NCBI GenBank assembly: GCA_902702965.1
Contig: CACRXP010001151.1
Span: 65,088 to 129,087, forward strand
Direction: 5' to 3'
From: Spirometra erinaceieuropaei
Lineage: Eukaryota; Platyhelminthes; Cestoda; Diphyllobothriidea; Diphyllobothriidae
DNA: 64,000 nucleotides
The notes beneath the pieces were generated by a model. The model did no database searches. It was not told the origin of the DNA and was given only the letters and a program-made list of their open reading frames with translations. Positions 1-11,653 of this stretch are shown here, piece by piece. Every line of letters starts with the position of its first letter. The first letter of the stretch is position 1. Both the position numbers and the translations under genes were made by a program.

Positions 1-1600
1 CCTCATTTGGTATCCAGACAGGAATATTTATGCTAATTGAATCAACGGTTTGTTTGGTTTTCCATTTGAATTAAAGGAAATTACTCCGGCAGTTGAATTA
101 TATCATTAGGTACAGCATTAGAGCTGCCAGTTGCCGCCTTTAATTTCTGCCATTCTTACCGGCGCGAACGCAAGCGCCCTTAGTGGCCGGAAACAAAGTG
201 TCAGAGACCTCCTAGCGCACAGCACGCTAGAGAGCTCGCTGATCGTATCGTAGGAGATGCTCACATAACGTCATAATGCTGTCCACATACACGCATGAAT
301 GCGCATACATGTACATGCCAGGCACGTCAACACGTGGATGACCACCGTTAATGATGCGCTCATCAATATCGATTGACATTCATTACTGCTGTCGTAAATA
401 TCATTCTAGGCTGCGTCTGTCCAATGTAAAGCGGCCTACGGAATTATCCTCCTTTTTACTGCTGGTCTACCTGGTAGATGCGAAGCACGCTTGGACACAA
501 CTTTATCCTGACAGTGTTATTTACACGAAGTAAGATCCAGCGGGTATTCCGACGTGCCCATTATTTCTCCCTGTCGGCTCACTTAGTGATGTGATGATAG
601 ATTGCGACCAGCGTAAGTGTAGGTTTTACGAAGTCTGCAGCTTGTAGCCAAATGAGACTTGATTTACCGGGGGAAACGAACGGATTCTTATGTCATGCGC
701 CAACGCAAAAGTCGCAGTTTGACTAGGAGTACAGCTCAAAGCGCAAATTAGAGCAGACTTAGGCAGCAGCATATGCACAACAAACCCAGCCAAATCGCAA
801 ATGCTCACCTGCAGCTTTAAAGCCAATCGGTATAAGGTTCCTCTTTGGTCTATATGGGGGGAAAAGTTTGAATAGATGTATTTGTCGCTCATAAGTCTGC
901 ACCACGATATTGCGTATCATAAGATATTTTGATGTATTGCGCCTTGTGCTGACTAATGTAAGTCGGCCTGCAATGAACCAACGCGTTCAATGGAAGTACG
1001 GCGGGCGTTACGGTGCATAATGTCTTCGTTCCAGCAACCTGCGCCCTCTCTCACCGCTGGAGTCCTTAACTCTGTCCTGACATCGAAACCAAGTTTAGAA
1101 GGAGAATAGAGTGCGAAAGATGGTGCGCATTTCATCTTTCACTTCGAACTAACAGACAGTCATGCTGCGTCACTCTTTGTATTTTGCCTTAGAGCAGACG
1201 TTAACGTGTCGGGCAAAGACGGTGGAACAGTTGTGTTTTAAACAGTGATCATCTGTGAATCGTCTACCAAAATGCAAAATTCGAGTTAGCTTGTTGCATG
1301 AAACCCAGACTGTTGCAAATTAACGTTGCATAGAGCCGACATGGTTGTTAGATTTCAGGCTTAAACACGCTTCTTAAGCCGAAATTTGAAAGATACTCGA
1401 CAGATATTCCCTTAAGTATTAAGTCTTTCAGTCAAATAAATGCATCGCACACCTGCCTTTGCTGATTTTAGTATCATGTAGAAAATTTGGCAGAGACAAT
1501 TTCTCCATTTTTAATTTTCTAATGAGACTACACATAAGAAAATCACAGCATTGTGTAAATCATGCACATTGTTGCAGTTTTATAATTTTTGCATTCTGCA
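1..1600. other. No supported gene
   Basis: Only short ORFs with no recognisable motif, repeat partner or splice context. I see nothing here beyond unique-looking AT-rich DNA. Confidence 0.5.
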
Positions 1601-1610
1601 TTGCTGACGT

Positions 1611-2211
1611 TTAGCAGACAACTGGCATTTTCCCCTCCATAAAACCAAGGTTCGACTTGAGCGTATTTCTCAGTACGCGCGCCAAAAGATAAGCCATCGG
1701 TAAACGGAGATCTTCAGTATTCTGTTCGGCCACCCTTGTCAGAGAGAGCGTGTCGATTGTGCAACTGTGATGTAAAGTTCCAGTCTCCATTCGTCCGGTA
1801 ATGTTCACGTTTATATCAGCAAAATATATGGCCTTGTTTATCCAAATATCCCATTTGATATTTCCACGCTAGAAGAAAAAAATACGAACACAGTTGATCG
1901 ACAAGAGGGAAACATCCTACTTTGACATAAAACTGTCAAATGCTTCATGTTGGTTTATCGTAAAGAATATCATCTTACGTGTTGTACGTGAAAGTATGCT
2001 GAGACAGTTATGCTTTCACAGTTGTATTCTTCTACGGCAGAGAGGCGCAGTATACGACAGTGGTCTATGCGCGTAATATCACCGAGCGTCATGGGTAATG
2101 AAAATGGAGGGGCGTGATCTTTGATGGACTTCAGCAAATTATTCAAAGCTGCGAAGCCACGCTGAAGGAAATTCCCGGCCACGTCTAGTTCTGGGATTCT
2201 GGGACGATTTT
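1611..2211 (-). CDS. L1: secreted three-exon family gene, exons 2 and 3 (partial)
   Basis: Exon 2 is 2211..1979 (233 nt) and exon 3 is 1868..1611 (258 nt, 86 codons with stop), separated by a 110-bp intron with donor GTAAGA and acceptor TTCTTCTAG. Exon 2 is entered in phase 1 and left in phase 0, exactly as in L6. Both exons are open and carry the family marks: FLQRGFAALN near the start of exon 2, DITRIDHC, a second Cys about 13 residues later, NITGRMETG and HSCTIDTLSL in exon 3, and a terminal Cys (PVVC). The exon 2 acceptor (ATTCAAG) is weak in pyrimidines. No signal-peptide exon was found upstream, up to about 3.5 kb, so the gene may be 5'-truncated or have a long first intron. It is intact where visible; function unknown. 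Confidence 0.6.
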
Positions 2212-3487
2212 CTTGAATAAGATTGTGTTAAATACTGGGAAATACAGTTCCAAGATTACTGCAAAGGCCGGAAGATTCATATGACATTTGCTTTTCCATG
2301 GGTTGTCAGTTATTTACCACGGTGAGACATTTTTAATAAAACACATGCTGCACACCTTCATTTCAAGCCGACGTCTCTGCTTTTAGCAAACTATGTCAAG
2401 TGCGGGGTAGCTCATCAAATAGAAGAAAAATTTGTAGTTCCTGTTTTGAAAGTTTTCATACAATAAATCAATTTTGCAGGCAAAGTGGGTTCAATTATTG
2501 ACATAATCGTCCATCACAGCAAACGTTTTATATGGTCTCTCATCGTTTAGGCACATAAGGCAGCTGGAGGCACTTTGCGACATGATATTATGATGATAAT
2601 ATACACCCAACGATATTTCTTATTTTGGGTTAAACACATGCAAACCCAAATGGCAAAAGTCAACAAAATGCCTAAGGGGACAGTCCGTGTTTCATATCAA
2701 ATTAACTCCGGAATAAATACATACGAATAGAAGTCGGAAGATTTTAAAGGAGCTTAACGCAGTTTCTCGAATCGTCAAGACCAAAATATGGATTTCAGAA
2801 GAATTCACTGATTGCCCAAGGCTGCGATATAACAATATAACGTGCACCCACTTTACCGCACTAAATATTGTACATAAACTACGAACCATAGTTAATAAGA
2901 GTTATCAAGCACATTGCATAGCATGTTGTACCACCGTTTCTATAACAAGGTTGATAATCTATTAGATGGACAATGATGATCTCTTAGTTGTGTGACCTCA
3001 CCACCTGAACAAGTTGACAAACGGCATGGTCTCTATTGTTGACACAAACATATACCGCTAACGTTTATTTTGGTGCTGTGTCATCCGAATAAACGAAACA
3101 GCTCGTGTGACTTTGCTGTATGCGTCAACGTTGATGCCAAGCAAAATCATATGTACCTATGAGTTTCGGTATTATTACTACAGTGAAGGCAAATTATACA
3201 AATCAATATCAGTTGGCAATGAATTAGGTCCAGTTAAATTTAAATGGTCTTAGTCAAGTAGATGCGTTAGTTAGCAATTTGTATCTGAGAACACTTTTTC
3301 GCGATTACTTTCAAAAAATGGATCACTAAAAGGAAATTCAGTAGTTCACCAAAAGTGCTTGAAACAATTTCTCGGCTGCACGTGACTAGACAGTGGATTT
3401 TGAAATACTTGCATCGATCGCCGTATGCGGTGGCAATCTAAAGCAACGCGCGCTTAAGACACCGCACTGCACACCGCATTATACGTA
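2212..3487. other. No supported gene; expected position of L1 exon 1
   Basis: This stretch lies upstream of L1 on the minus strand. I searched it by eye for the hydrophobic exon 1 seen in L2, L6 and L7 and did not find it. Nothing else was recognised. Confidence 0.4.
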
Positions 3488-3513
3488 ATATATATATATA
3501 TATATATATATAT
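3488..3513. repeat. (TA)n microsatellite
   Basis: About 13 uninterrupted TA dinucleotides directly before a SINE fragment. Confidence 0.9.
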
Positions 3514-3521
3514 TAAGACAG

Positions 3522-3770
3522 ATGGGCGCTCACCGATCAGGTTACAGAACATGCTCGTCCTGTTGTGCCTTGGGGCGCCTACTTAAACTCTCGCAGGCCG
3601 TCGCACAGCGACTAGTGATATATGTAGATAAGGTAATACCGACAAAGACAAGGGAGACCGCAATGGCCATTTCTGGCTTATTAGCCGTCATCAGCCAGTC
3701 ATATCGAACCCCAAGTGTGGATAACTTGAGATTCGTACCGGGGATATTTGGTCATGTTGTTTGACGTGTG
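3522..3770 (-). mobile_element. tRNA-derived SINE, circularly permuted fragment
   Basis: The stretch shares two blocks with the SINE at 34033-34268: the block around GATCAGGTTAC (3538 on) and the block ACAAAGACAAGGGAGACCG (3642 on). Their order is swapped relative to that copy, as if cut from a tandem dimer. In the minus sense it reads a degenerate tRNA box B, then a body with GGCTAATAAGCC, then CTTTGTCGG, then the start of a next unit. ORFs across it are not genes. Confidence 0.6.
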
Positions 3771-4039
3771 ATATCGCCACTGACATTTAACCTTCCGTCT
3801 TCTAGTAGGGAATATACCGAATTCACAATTCTTGGCAAGCAATGTGCGGAAGACCATTGTATCAATCGTTAATATCTGCGTTGCTGCGTCGACGCTCACG
3901 CATATCTGAAAAAACAGAGTATGCTGCTGATTGCTTTCGGACTGATAGGAAATTAAAATGGGCGTATTCACCGAAAGCAATCATTAGTAGATGTAGATTG
4001 TGAATAACATTTTCGTTGGGCAATCGCCTGCGAATGTAA

Positions 4040-4052
4040 CCCCCCCCCCCCC
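4040..4052. repeat. Poly-C tract (C13)
   Basis: Homopolymer of 13 cytosines; a likely sequencing and assembly weak point. Confidence 0.9.
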
Positions 4053-4374
4053 AATACCGGATTAAAACTAACAGTTCTGCGGGATTTAGCGTTTCATGAG
4101 TTCTGTTAATTCTTCCCTACCAATACGTGCCTTTTTTGGCTTTACATAAAAAACCGTTTACAATATTGTCAGCTTGAAATTGTAATCCACCATTCTGCTA
4201 ACGTCGGCAACACTGAAATCACGAACGCACGTATCGTGGAGTGCTTTACATATGGCTTAATTGACAACTGCTACATGCAGCACCATAGTTGGCCTGCGTA
4301 ACTGAGAACACATATCGATTGTAAATTTTGATTACCTAGGGATTGCCATGTACATATCGATTATTCACGTCAAA

Positions 4375-4407
4375 GTCTCTGGGAATGAATCATGCATTCC
4401 CAGAGAC
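4375..4407. repeat. Perfect 13-bp hairpin
   Basis: Left arm GTCTCTGGGAATG (4375-4387) and right arm CATTCCCAGAGAC (4395-4407) are perfect reverse complements with a 7-nt loop. It lies at the 5' edge of the PLE relic. Confidence 0.8.
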
Positions 4408-5650
4408 GTCCCATTTCATCCGTTTTTACGAACGTATCAGTAACGGAAACGGTTAACTACATTTGCGATTTCATCGCCAACAATCTGCAGGATATAGGAA
4501 TGCCAGTGAATGACCTAATAATTATTATTGAGTTGTAACTTAAACGTAAAGTTCGTATTTGACAACACTATATATGGCCAAGTGGACGGCGTATCTATGG
4601 GCGCGTCCCTTTTCCTGCTTTTGTCGAACATATGCATGGACAAGCTAGAGGTTTTCGAGATACGTCACCAGATCAATCGTTTAAGATTCGATGGGCGGTA
4701 CGCGAATGATATATTCACCATTTCACCAGAACAATGTGACATTTCCATTCTACTGGATGATATAAATCAGGCGCACTCATCAGTCAAATTCACTCTGGAG
4801 GAAGAACAGTCTGGGTCACTTCACTTTTATTGATGTGTTTCTGAGTAGAAGACCTGATGGCATCATTCAACGTAGCGTCTATCGTAAGAAAACGTGGTCC
4901 GGACAATTCACCCATTTTGGGAGTTTCGTACCGTTATACGTTAAACGTAATTTAGTCCGCTGTTTGACAGAAAGAGTGAAAAGAATCTGCTGAGCTGAGA
5001 ACGTTAAGAATGAGGTTCAGATCATCGAAAACCGTTTTCGCCAGAACGGGTATCCTGATTGACTCATTGCTAAAAACATGGGCGAAGGGTCACAAAATCC
5101 CCCATACTGACGGCAGGAAAGAAAAGGCTCTTAATCAATGTCCTATTTCAAGGGAATGCACCATGTGAACTTTTAAGAAGACGCCTAACTCAAGCTGTAT
5201 CGCAGACCTTTCCAGCAGCTGACACCCGTGTACTCTTCGCCATTAGTTCTATCCTATACGGAAAGTACAAGAACAAACAATCAGCTGGGACCACCTCTAT
5301 GTGTATTTAGTCCTTCACATGCTCCTGTGGGGCAGCATATATTGGTCGCACGAGCCGGCGTTTATCCAAAAGAATAAAAAAAACATCTTCCAGCATCGGT
5401 AGGAAATGGTCAAATAAAGAATGTCAAAAGCTAAATCCTCGCGCACATAGTAGACAAATAAAACCATGCAGACGCAATAAAGCTTCCAGACCGGTTGAAG
5501 AGGTCGCGTCTAGTTATCCAAAATCATTTGAGAAGCGCTTGTTGGCTACGGCAGAGGCGACTGCAATCAGGCTACCGGGACACGTCTTTTGGGTACAGGA
5601 GAACTTTAAACAGGTTCCACAATTGCCATGGATCAAAGTCACTATGTCAG
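4391..5650 (+). mobile_element. Decayed Penelope-like element: RT and GIY-YIG
   Basis: Read across several frames, the region gives a PLE reverse transcriptase and its C-terminal endonuclease. Visible pieces in order are SLFTNVSVTETVN (RT motif A region, about 4410), YGQVDGVSMGASLF (motif B, 4570-4615), a degenerate motif C, YANDIF (4698-4715), then LHFIDVFLSRRPDG after a frameshift near 4825, FGSFVPLYVKRNLVRCL, and from 5325 CSCGAAYIGRTSRRLSKRI, which is a GIY-YIG core. A C-terminal ATAEATAIRLPG...LPW signature follows near 5550-5630. Several frameshifts and stops make it non-functional, and motif C has lost the usual YVDD aspartate pair. This is an old insertion of a different PLE subfamily from the one at 23193-24262. 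Confidence 0.8.
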
Positions 5651-5884
5651 GTACGATGCTGTAGGAAGGAACATTTCCAATCTCCAAAAATCCTATTGGA
5701 AGAATTTTAAAGCGTAAGCATACGATTTTTCAAATATATGATATAAGGATAATGCGATTACTAGGCGAATTATTACAAGACAACATTTGCTTGTGTATAT
5801 ACTCCAAAAATATACTTTCTTTTATGGTGGCATATAAACTTAGTGCGAAATATTCATACTGTATATGTAGTCATTTTTAACCAT

Positions 5885-6085
5885 GTGCAGGTTTTACAGG
5901 AGGTCGACAGAAATTCCTCTTAGAAGTCAACATCCCAGGCAAGCCTGAATTATCAGATGATTCGTCTGTATGGCAGTTAGCGTTACAACACCACATAAGT
6001 GATTTTTCTTTATGGAAGGTGCATTTGAGATTGTCGGTTGGCATATCTTGAGATCGGTCATTTTCTGTAGGTTTTTTTACGTTAC
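5885..6085 (-). repeat. Inverted-repeat family, single arm
   Basis: Diverged copy of one arm of the ~1 kb palindromic family (see 52249-53242). Shared landmarks include an 'aggaggtcgacagaaat' start, a 'caacatccca' block and an ending near 'gagatcggtca'. Only one arm is present. Confidence 0.45.
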
Positions 6086-8195
6086 GCATCAATAACCTTG
6101 TCTTAAGATTTTTTGCGTTTACATAACCGATAATAGTAAATATGATACGTTGAAATTGGCGCAGAGAGCGTAATTCTGTAAATTAAATTAGATAAATCAG
6201 CATTGTTTAGACTTTGGGATGATTCGGTTGTGCAAGCGGTAAGTCCTTTCTAAACGTCTACACGTAACCTACATGACATGACAATCAGAAACAGGAAAAT
6301 TACTTTCAACGTGAAAATGTTGCTGAAACGATGTTGCGAGATTTATTGGCATGTGGCATCATTGTAAAGATACTGAAGTCTCGCTAAAAATTTGAATGCA
6401 TTTTCTACCGACCGACTTCGAAGTGTAAACCCATCAAAATTGTCAGATTAGTTTTTGTAAATAATTTTCATCGATTTTGTAAATTCAAATTTATTTTATA
6501 GAACACATAGCGGGGTTGGTCGTACTCATTTCTTTTTGACAATTCATCCTAATGTGTACATATGAATTCGCAGCCTTGCCGTCTTAGTAGACCAAATCGC
6601 GATTGCTGTTAATTAGGTGTATGTTTGTAGGGAAAACCCCCCGAACGAAGTCGGCGAACGTCAAAGGAAAATCTCCTCTTAGACATGATTCAAATGCAAA
6701 TCGACAGAAGTTGGTCGCAAACAGCAAAACATGAGACATTATCAGAAAATTACGGTTGTATTATTTTCCCCATTCCTTCAATTCAAATGCAGCTGAATAG
6801 GTCAGCATAAAATTTGTTTTTTCCATGTTAAGTTAGGTCAATAACTGGTCACCGTAGCCTTATTATCCGCAAAAAAGACTCTTTACCTACCCTATCATTT
6901 CATAAACAGCACTATTGATCATAAAAGCCTAAAGTGTCCATTTTATGCTAATGATCTATTGCCAAAGTGTTAATTAAAAATGATTTCTGGTAGCGCGTTG
7001 TCGAGTTTTTTAACTATCTTATGCACCTAGTAAATTTCTCGCAAACTTCATTTGCTGTGATCGGATAGACTCTGAATGTCTGGAGTTTTCGGTTTACTGA
7101 CCAAACATATGCTGATATGCCATACTTCCTGTTTTATCAATAACGTTTAGATGTCACTTTTTTGCATCGCAATTGCTGCAAGTACCCATAGTAAAGCACA
7201 TATGACTGCAAACGCAGACTTGACAAAATCGATGCGGAATTTCGAGGTTAACTTAAACAATAGAGATTAAACAATTTGCAGATATGCATTCTTGGCCCTC
7301 AAGCGCTCGACCTTATTTCATTCTAGGTGTTTGCCTGTTGCCGATCTTTCCAAAAGGCATGATACTGAACACTAGCGAAATCTGGCTGCGCTTTTTACGG
7401 GTTGATATAAAAAGGTGAAAAAAAACACTTTGAGTCACAAAAAGATCGTTAGTTGACTAGTTGACTAACATACAATCGGAATAGACAATGTAACCCGGAA
7501 GACGATGACGTGGATGAACAACATGCACATGACAACCCATTGTTTATGGATATTTTCAAACACTTTATGTTCACAGTAGAGCAGATCAGTTATTATTCTG
7601 CATGTTGAAATTGTTAAATGGGCTATTTGTAAAACACGCCACGATCAGTACATACGTATTTTCAGTGCTGCTAAAATAGGCTGAATGCTGTGTTTCAATG
7701 TTAAGCTGATGATGCTGTAGACAAACCTTTTGCGTAAAATCTTGAAAGGTTAGCGAGTACTAACGGAACTCATTAAGAAATAAATAACCGCAGAACCGTT
7801 AGGCTCAGTACATGGGATTTATATTTGTACGCTGGTAACTGACAAGACATTTGATGGGCTTTTACTAAATACGTCCATTTTTAATGTTTATCAGTCCGAA
7901 AGTAATATGCAGCATTATTGTCCTTTCCTAACGCAGATGTGCGTTGACGTAAAACTTAGGCATACGCCATCCATGCAATGATTTTCCGTACATTACCCGC
8001 AAAACAGGGAGGATTCCGTTCATTTCCTAAAAGAATATTGATGTTTCAATGCCAATGACAATGTTACATCTGGACTGTGCAAGATTTTACTGGTCGACAT
8101 GACCCTCTCTTATTTAACAATTGTTAAGCAAGCAAGAGAAGTAAACTGTAGATGTCAAAATTCCGTCCTTCCAATATTAACTGTTAAAATTCTGC
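6086..8195. other. No supported gene
   Basis: AT-rich DNA with no ORF, repeat partner or structure that I could support. Confidence 0.5.
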
Positions 8196-8199
8196 CCAT

Positions 8200-9379
8200 T
8201 TTAATCGCCAACGCAAAGTGTGCATCGAACAAAATTCGTATGTGCCGTTGGAATAACGTACACGTTGGCAGTGCATGCAACCGCCTGTCACGTTGTGGCC
8301 GCCAAACATTGTGGCTTCGGCTCGTGTTACCGCAATGATAAGGAGGATGCAGTAGCAATGATGCTGCTTTGTTTGAAGTGAGTTAGTATTTAAACAAGCT
8401 CAGCCCAGCATAGGGTAAGTAAAACGGAAATGAAAATGCAGACACTGAATTGAGAAAGCAGCCCACTATTTTCTAGAGGACCGAAAGGAGCAAAGGAAAG
8501 AAAATGCTACCTGCTGACCAAAAGATGGTTTATTATACTCAATTTTCTGAGATCTATGAATATCATTTTTGTAGGCAATTGCCATTTCGTCGGGGTATTA
8601 CTTATTGCTTATTCCTTTGCACATTTCTTATGATCAGATGGGTTCTTGTTGCGTTGCAGCAACAAGAATCTGCTGGTGGACCTCAGGGATACGTTAAATT
8701 TAAAATAAAATGTACTGAAAAGTGGTAGCTTTTCAATTATGAATTGTCTTTATTTATTATGTATATTTACCAAGAAATTTTTAGTCTTCATTTATTAAAA
8801 TGCTATTTGTCGTAAAATAATACGTAATCTTTTGCATTATTCTCTAAGATGGAGCTGCCAACAGCAGATCACAAATTGCTTTGATGGTTTAGTCAATGCC
8901 GATATGGAAGTGACTCTCGTCCACTATTTACATGACCAACACAAGGCAACGACGTTTTCGTCCTTCTCCACATCAGACAACCGAACAGTCAGCGTACACT
9001 GAAGACATTTGATGGAATGTCGCTGATCCATCAGACAATGCGCGCGTGGACATACAGCATACCAGTTAAACGATGTGGCCATAAGGAATAAGGATGTGCT
9101 TGTTTTTACAATGCGTTTTGTTAGAATATTCTCATTTTGTCGAATTATTGTTGTTTGCTCTGTTTGCTACGTCTAGAACAATAAGTAAAACATGGTGAAT
9201 GCCCAGTTTAACGGTCATCGGCAGAATGTATTAATTTACGGATAGGTTTTTTTGGTTACTCATTGACTACCTCAAACAAACAATACTGTGACTCGTTGCA
9301 AAATCCACTAAGATATTTTAAACACAGAAAACCAATTTTGGTGAGAAATAGTTGTGAAATGCCGCGAAGGGACGGTGAA
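8200..9379 (+). repeat. Conserved upstream block of L2
   Basis: Homologous in several patches to the region upstream of L6 (27830-29108). Part of it also matches the fragment before L4 (13370-13790) and the region before L7 (49014-49483). It shows that the duplication unit included more than 1 kb of 5' flank. It contains a perfect 10-bp hairpin at 8643-8668 (TTCTTGTTGC, 6-nt loop, GCAACAAGAA). The short ORFs inside are not conserved as protein between copies. Confidence 0.6.
9205..9222 (+). promoter_or_regulatory. Conserved upstream element (L2 copy)
   Basis: AGTTTAACGGTCATCGGC matches the equivalent sites at 13701, 28941 and 49331 with few changes. It sits about 160-175 bp before the start codon in L2, L6 and L7. 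A promoter role is inferred only from conservation. Confidence 0.4.
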
Positions 9380-10056
9380 ATGATTGTAAAGCCGGTGCTT
9401 TGATCTGCTGCCCTGCTGGCACGCTCGCCCGCAGTTCGAAGCAGGGTAAGGCACAATGATACTTGCTTTATAAGCCTGCGCCGCCTATATACCTTTTACG
9501 TTTTATGCGATATTCTTTTCGGTGACGTAAGTACACGTTGTTTTAAATTACCATTGCATTTTTTGACCGATTCACCTTATTGAACATGCATGGCATAGTC
9601 CCGTTTAGTGGAAACATTGCGTTGTGAGTATTAGTTGAGCTGCCACTTCCGGCTTTTATGGTCCATGGGCAACTCTGGAGGCCCAACCAAACTCATTGAA
9701 TAATCAGAATCTAAAAAAACGTGTTCCATAGAGCCCTTGTTATTCTTTTTTTAAATAATTGGACCCACACTATCATTCAAATCAAGTAATAGTATGTGGT
9801 ACCCAGAATATGACATGCATTGCTGAAAGCAAAGACCGGATATTTCGCATATATCGAGATGAGCATTGTCGGACGAACAGAAAGTAGATATTTGTCTCAC
9901 GGTTGCACAATTGACAGTCTGTCTCTGACAACGGAGGCCGAACAAAATATTGACGACGTCAAATTACCAATTGCTTTTATTACGGCGGGCGCACTAAGAA
10001 ATGCGCTCAGTTCCAATCTTCGAGATTTGGAGAGGAAAATGCCAGTTGCCTGTTAA
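9380..10056 (+). pseudogene. L2: family pseudogene, frameshifted exon 1 and deleted exon 2
   Basis: Exon 1 (9380-9445, 66 nt) aligns base for base with L6 exon 1 except for one missing T in the signal peptide, so the frame runs into TGA after seven codons. The donor GGTAAG is kept. The intron then aligns with L3 up to the sequence AAAGACCG at about 9831-9838 and jumps directly into the middle of exon 3 at 9841. Relative to L3, about 560 bp holding exon 2 and intron 2 are gone. The remaining exon 3 (9841-10056) is open and keeps HGCTIDSLSL and the terminal PVAC, which suggests recent decay. Confidence 0.7.
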
Positions 10057-10069
10057 CCATGGGCAATGC

Positions 10070-11060
10070 AGAAGGGAAAATTTATAAAACTACAACGTTT
10101 TTCACTACTAACAACCTGTGCTGATTTTTATTTCTGTAAGCACATGGGCGAAATATAATAAAGCAAAATTGCTTCTGACGAATTCTATAGATGATGCAAT
10201 AATCAGTAGACATTAATTTAACTAAAAGCCTTAATATAAAAAGAAAAAGTTGCTCAATTTCTTTCAACTTTGGCTTAAATATCAGGTTCAGGCCTGCCAT
10301 TTAACAAACATTCGTTCTGCATGGAATCTTAGTGAGCACCATCCCGGAATTTCATATAGCAAGTCGATTGAGAAATTCCATCTTTCGGAAGCTGTCTCGA
10401 GCGCCGTTACCAAGAACGCACACTGTCCGTTCAAAACCAAAATAGAAACATTGACTGTGGCTGGGAAGTGAGCTAGTTTTTAGTGATAGAGAATCTACAT
10501 CTCATATATCGCACTCTATTCTCCTTTCCTAACTGGTTGCCATGGCTAAACAGAGTTCAGAGTGGGCACCGGTGGCTGAAACGACGACAACATGCATCTA
10601 CGCATGCTACCACAAACACCGGCTAAGGACACACACTAATAAGAGGTTCATTTCAGGCATAAAAAGAAGCACGATTTTATCCCTGCTGGCGTGACATAAA
10701 CCTCCAAATAATGTTTTCAACAGAGCCCATATGTTAGTGTGTTCTGTGCAAATACTCCTTAACACCTGTCGTACTCCCATTGAACGCGTTGGTCCACATC
10801 TGGCAGATTTACATCTGTCAGAAGGCGCAATCAATAAAATATGTTTTGACACTCAGTATTTTAGCACTAGTTTATGATCGAGACACCAATTCATTCTAAA
10901 TACTTGCCTAATACAGACCGAAGAGGGAGTTCATATCCATCTTTCTCATATGTGGACTTTCGTCAAAGCTTAATTTACGATGGTCGCAAGCATTTCGTTG
11001 CGTCCCTGAGGCAGCGGAGATGGGGTGATAATGGACAAGTCGAAATGCTCGCTGGACCAA
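10070..11060. repeat. 3' flanking block of L2, duplicated at 12275-13270
   Basis: About 1 kb that aligns almost end to end with 12275-13270. Landmarks are TTTATAAAACTACAACG, the block around GACGAATTCTATAGATGATG, and CAGGTTCAGGCCTGC. A shorter version recurs at 13797-14130 and a diverged one at 30510-31240 downstream of L6. ORFs within it are not conserved. Confidence 0.75.
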
Positions 11061-11653
11061 AGAATGAAATTGACGATCAAAACAAAGAATGTTACATGGC
11101 ATTGATAAGCATATCCTTGACGGTGCTCGCCTCTATGCTGACGCGCCTGGCATGGTGAAGTAAGTACACGTTGTTCTAAATTACTACCGCATGTTTTGAT
11201 ATGTGCACGTATTTCAAAATCCATGACATAATCCCTTTGGGTCGAGAAATCGCGTTGCGATTTTTAGGTAAACTGCTACATTATGCGTTCATGGCACATG
11301 GGCATCTCTGGAAGCCCAACCAAGCTCTTTGAATAGTCAGCATCTAAAAAAAACGTGTTCCATAGAGCCCTTCTTCTTCTTTTATCAAATAATTGAACCC
11401 ATTCTATCAGACAAATCGATTAATAGTATGTGTTGCCCAGAACATGACATGCATTGCAACAAGCAAAGACCGACTTGAAATGGGCGTTGGCAGCATGTGT
11501 TCTATCAAAGATGCCTTAACGAGGCAAATGAAGGACAGCAGGAAAGACAAACTTCTAATAAAAATCCTCCGACCTTTTATTACTCTTCTAATCATCCAAG
11601 TCAAATTAAGCATGAAAATGGGCCCCTCAGTATGTAACAACACATTCTTCTAG

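Noticed and set aside
11096..11157. Hydrophobic ATG stretch (MALISISLTVLASML) as a replacement signal exon for L3
   Set aside because: It ends in TGA before the GTAAGT, and that GTAAGT aligns with intron sequence in L2.
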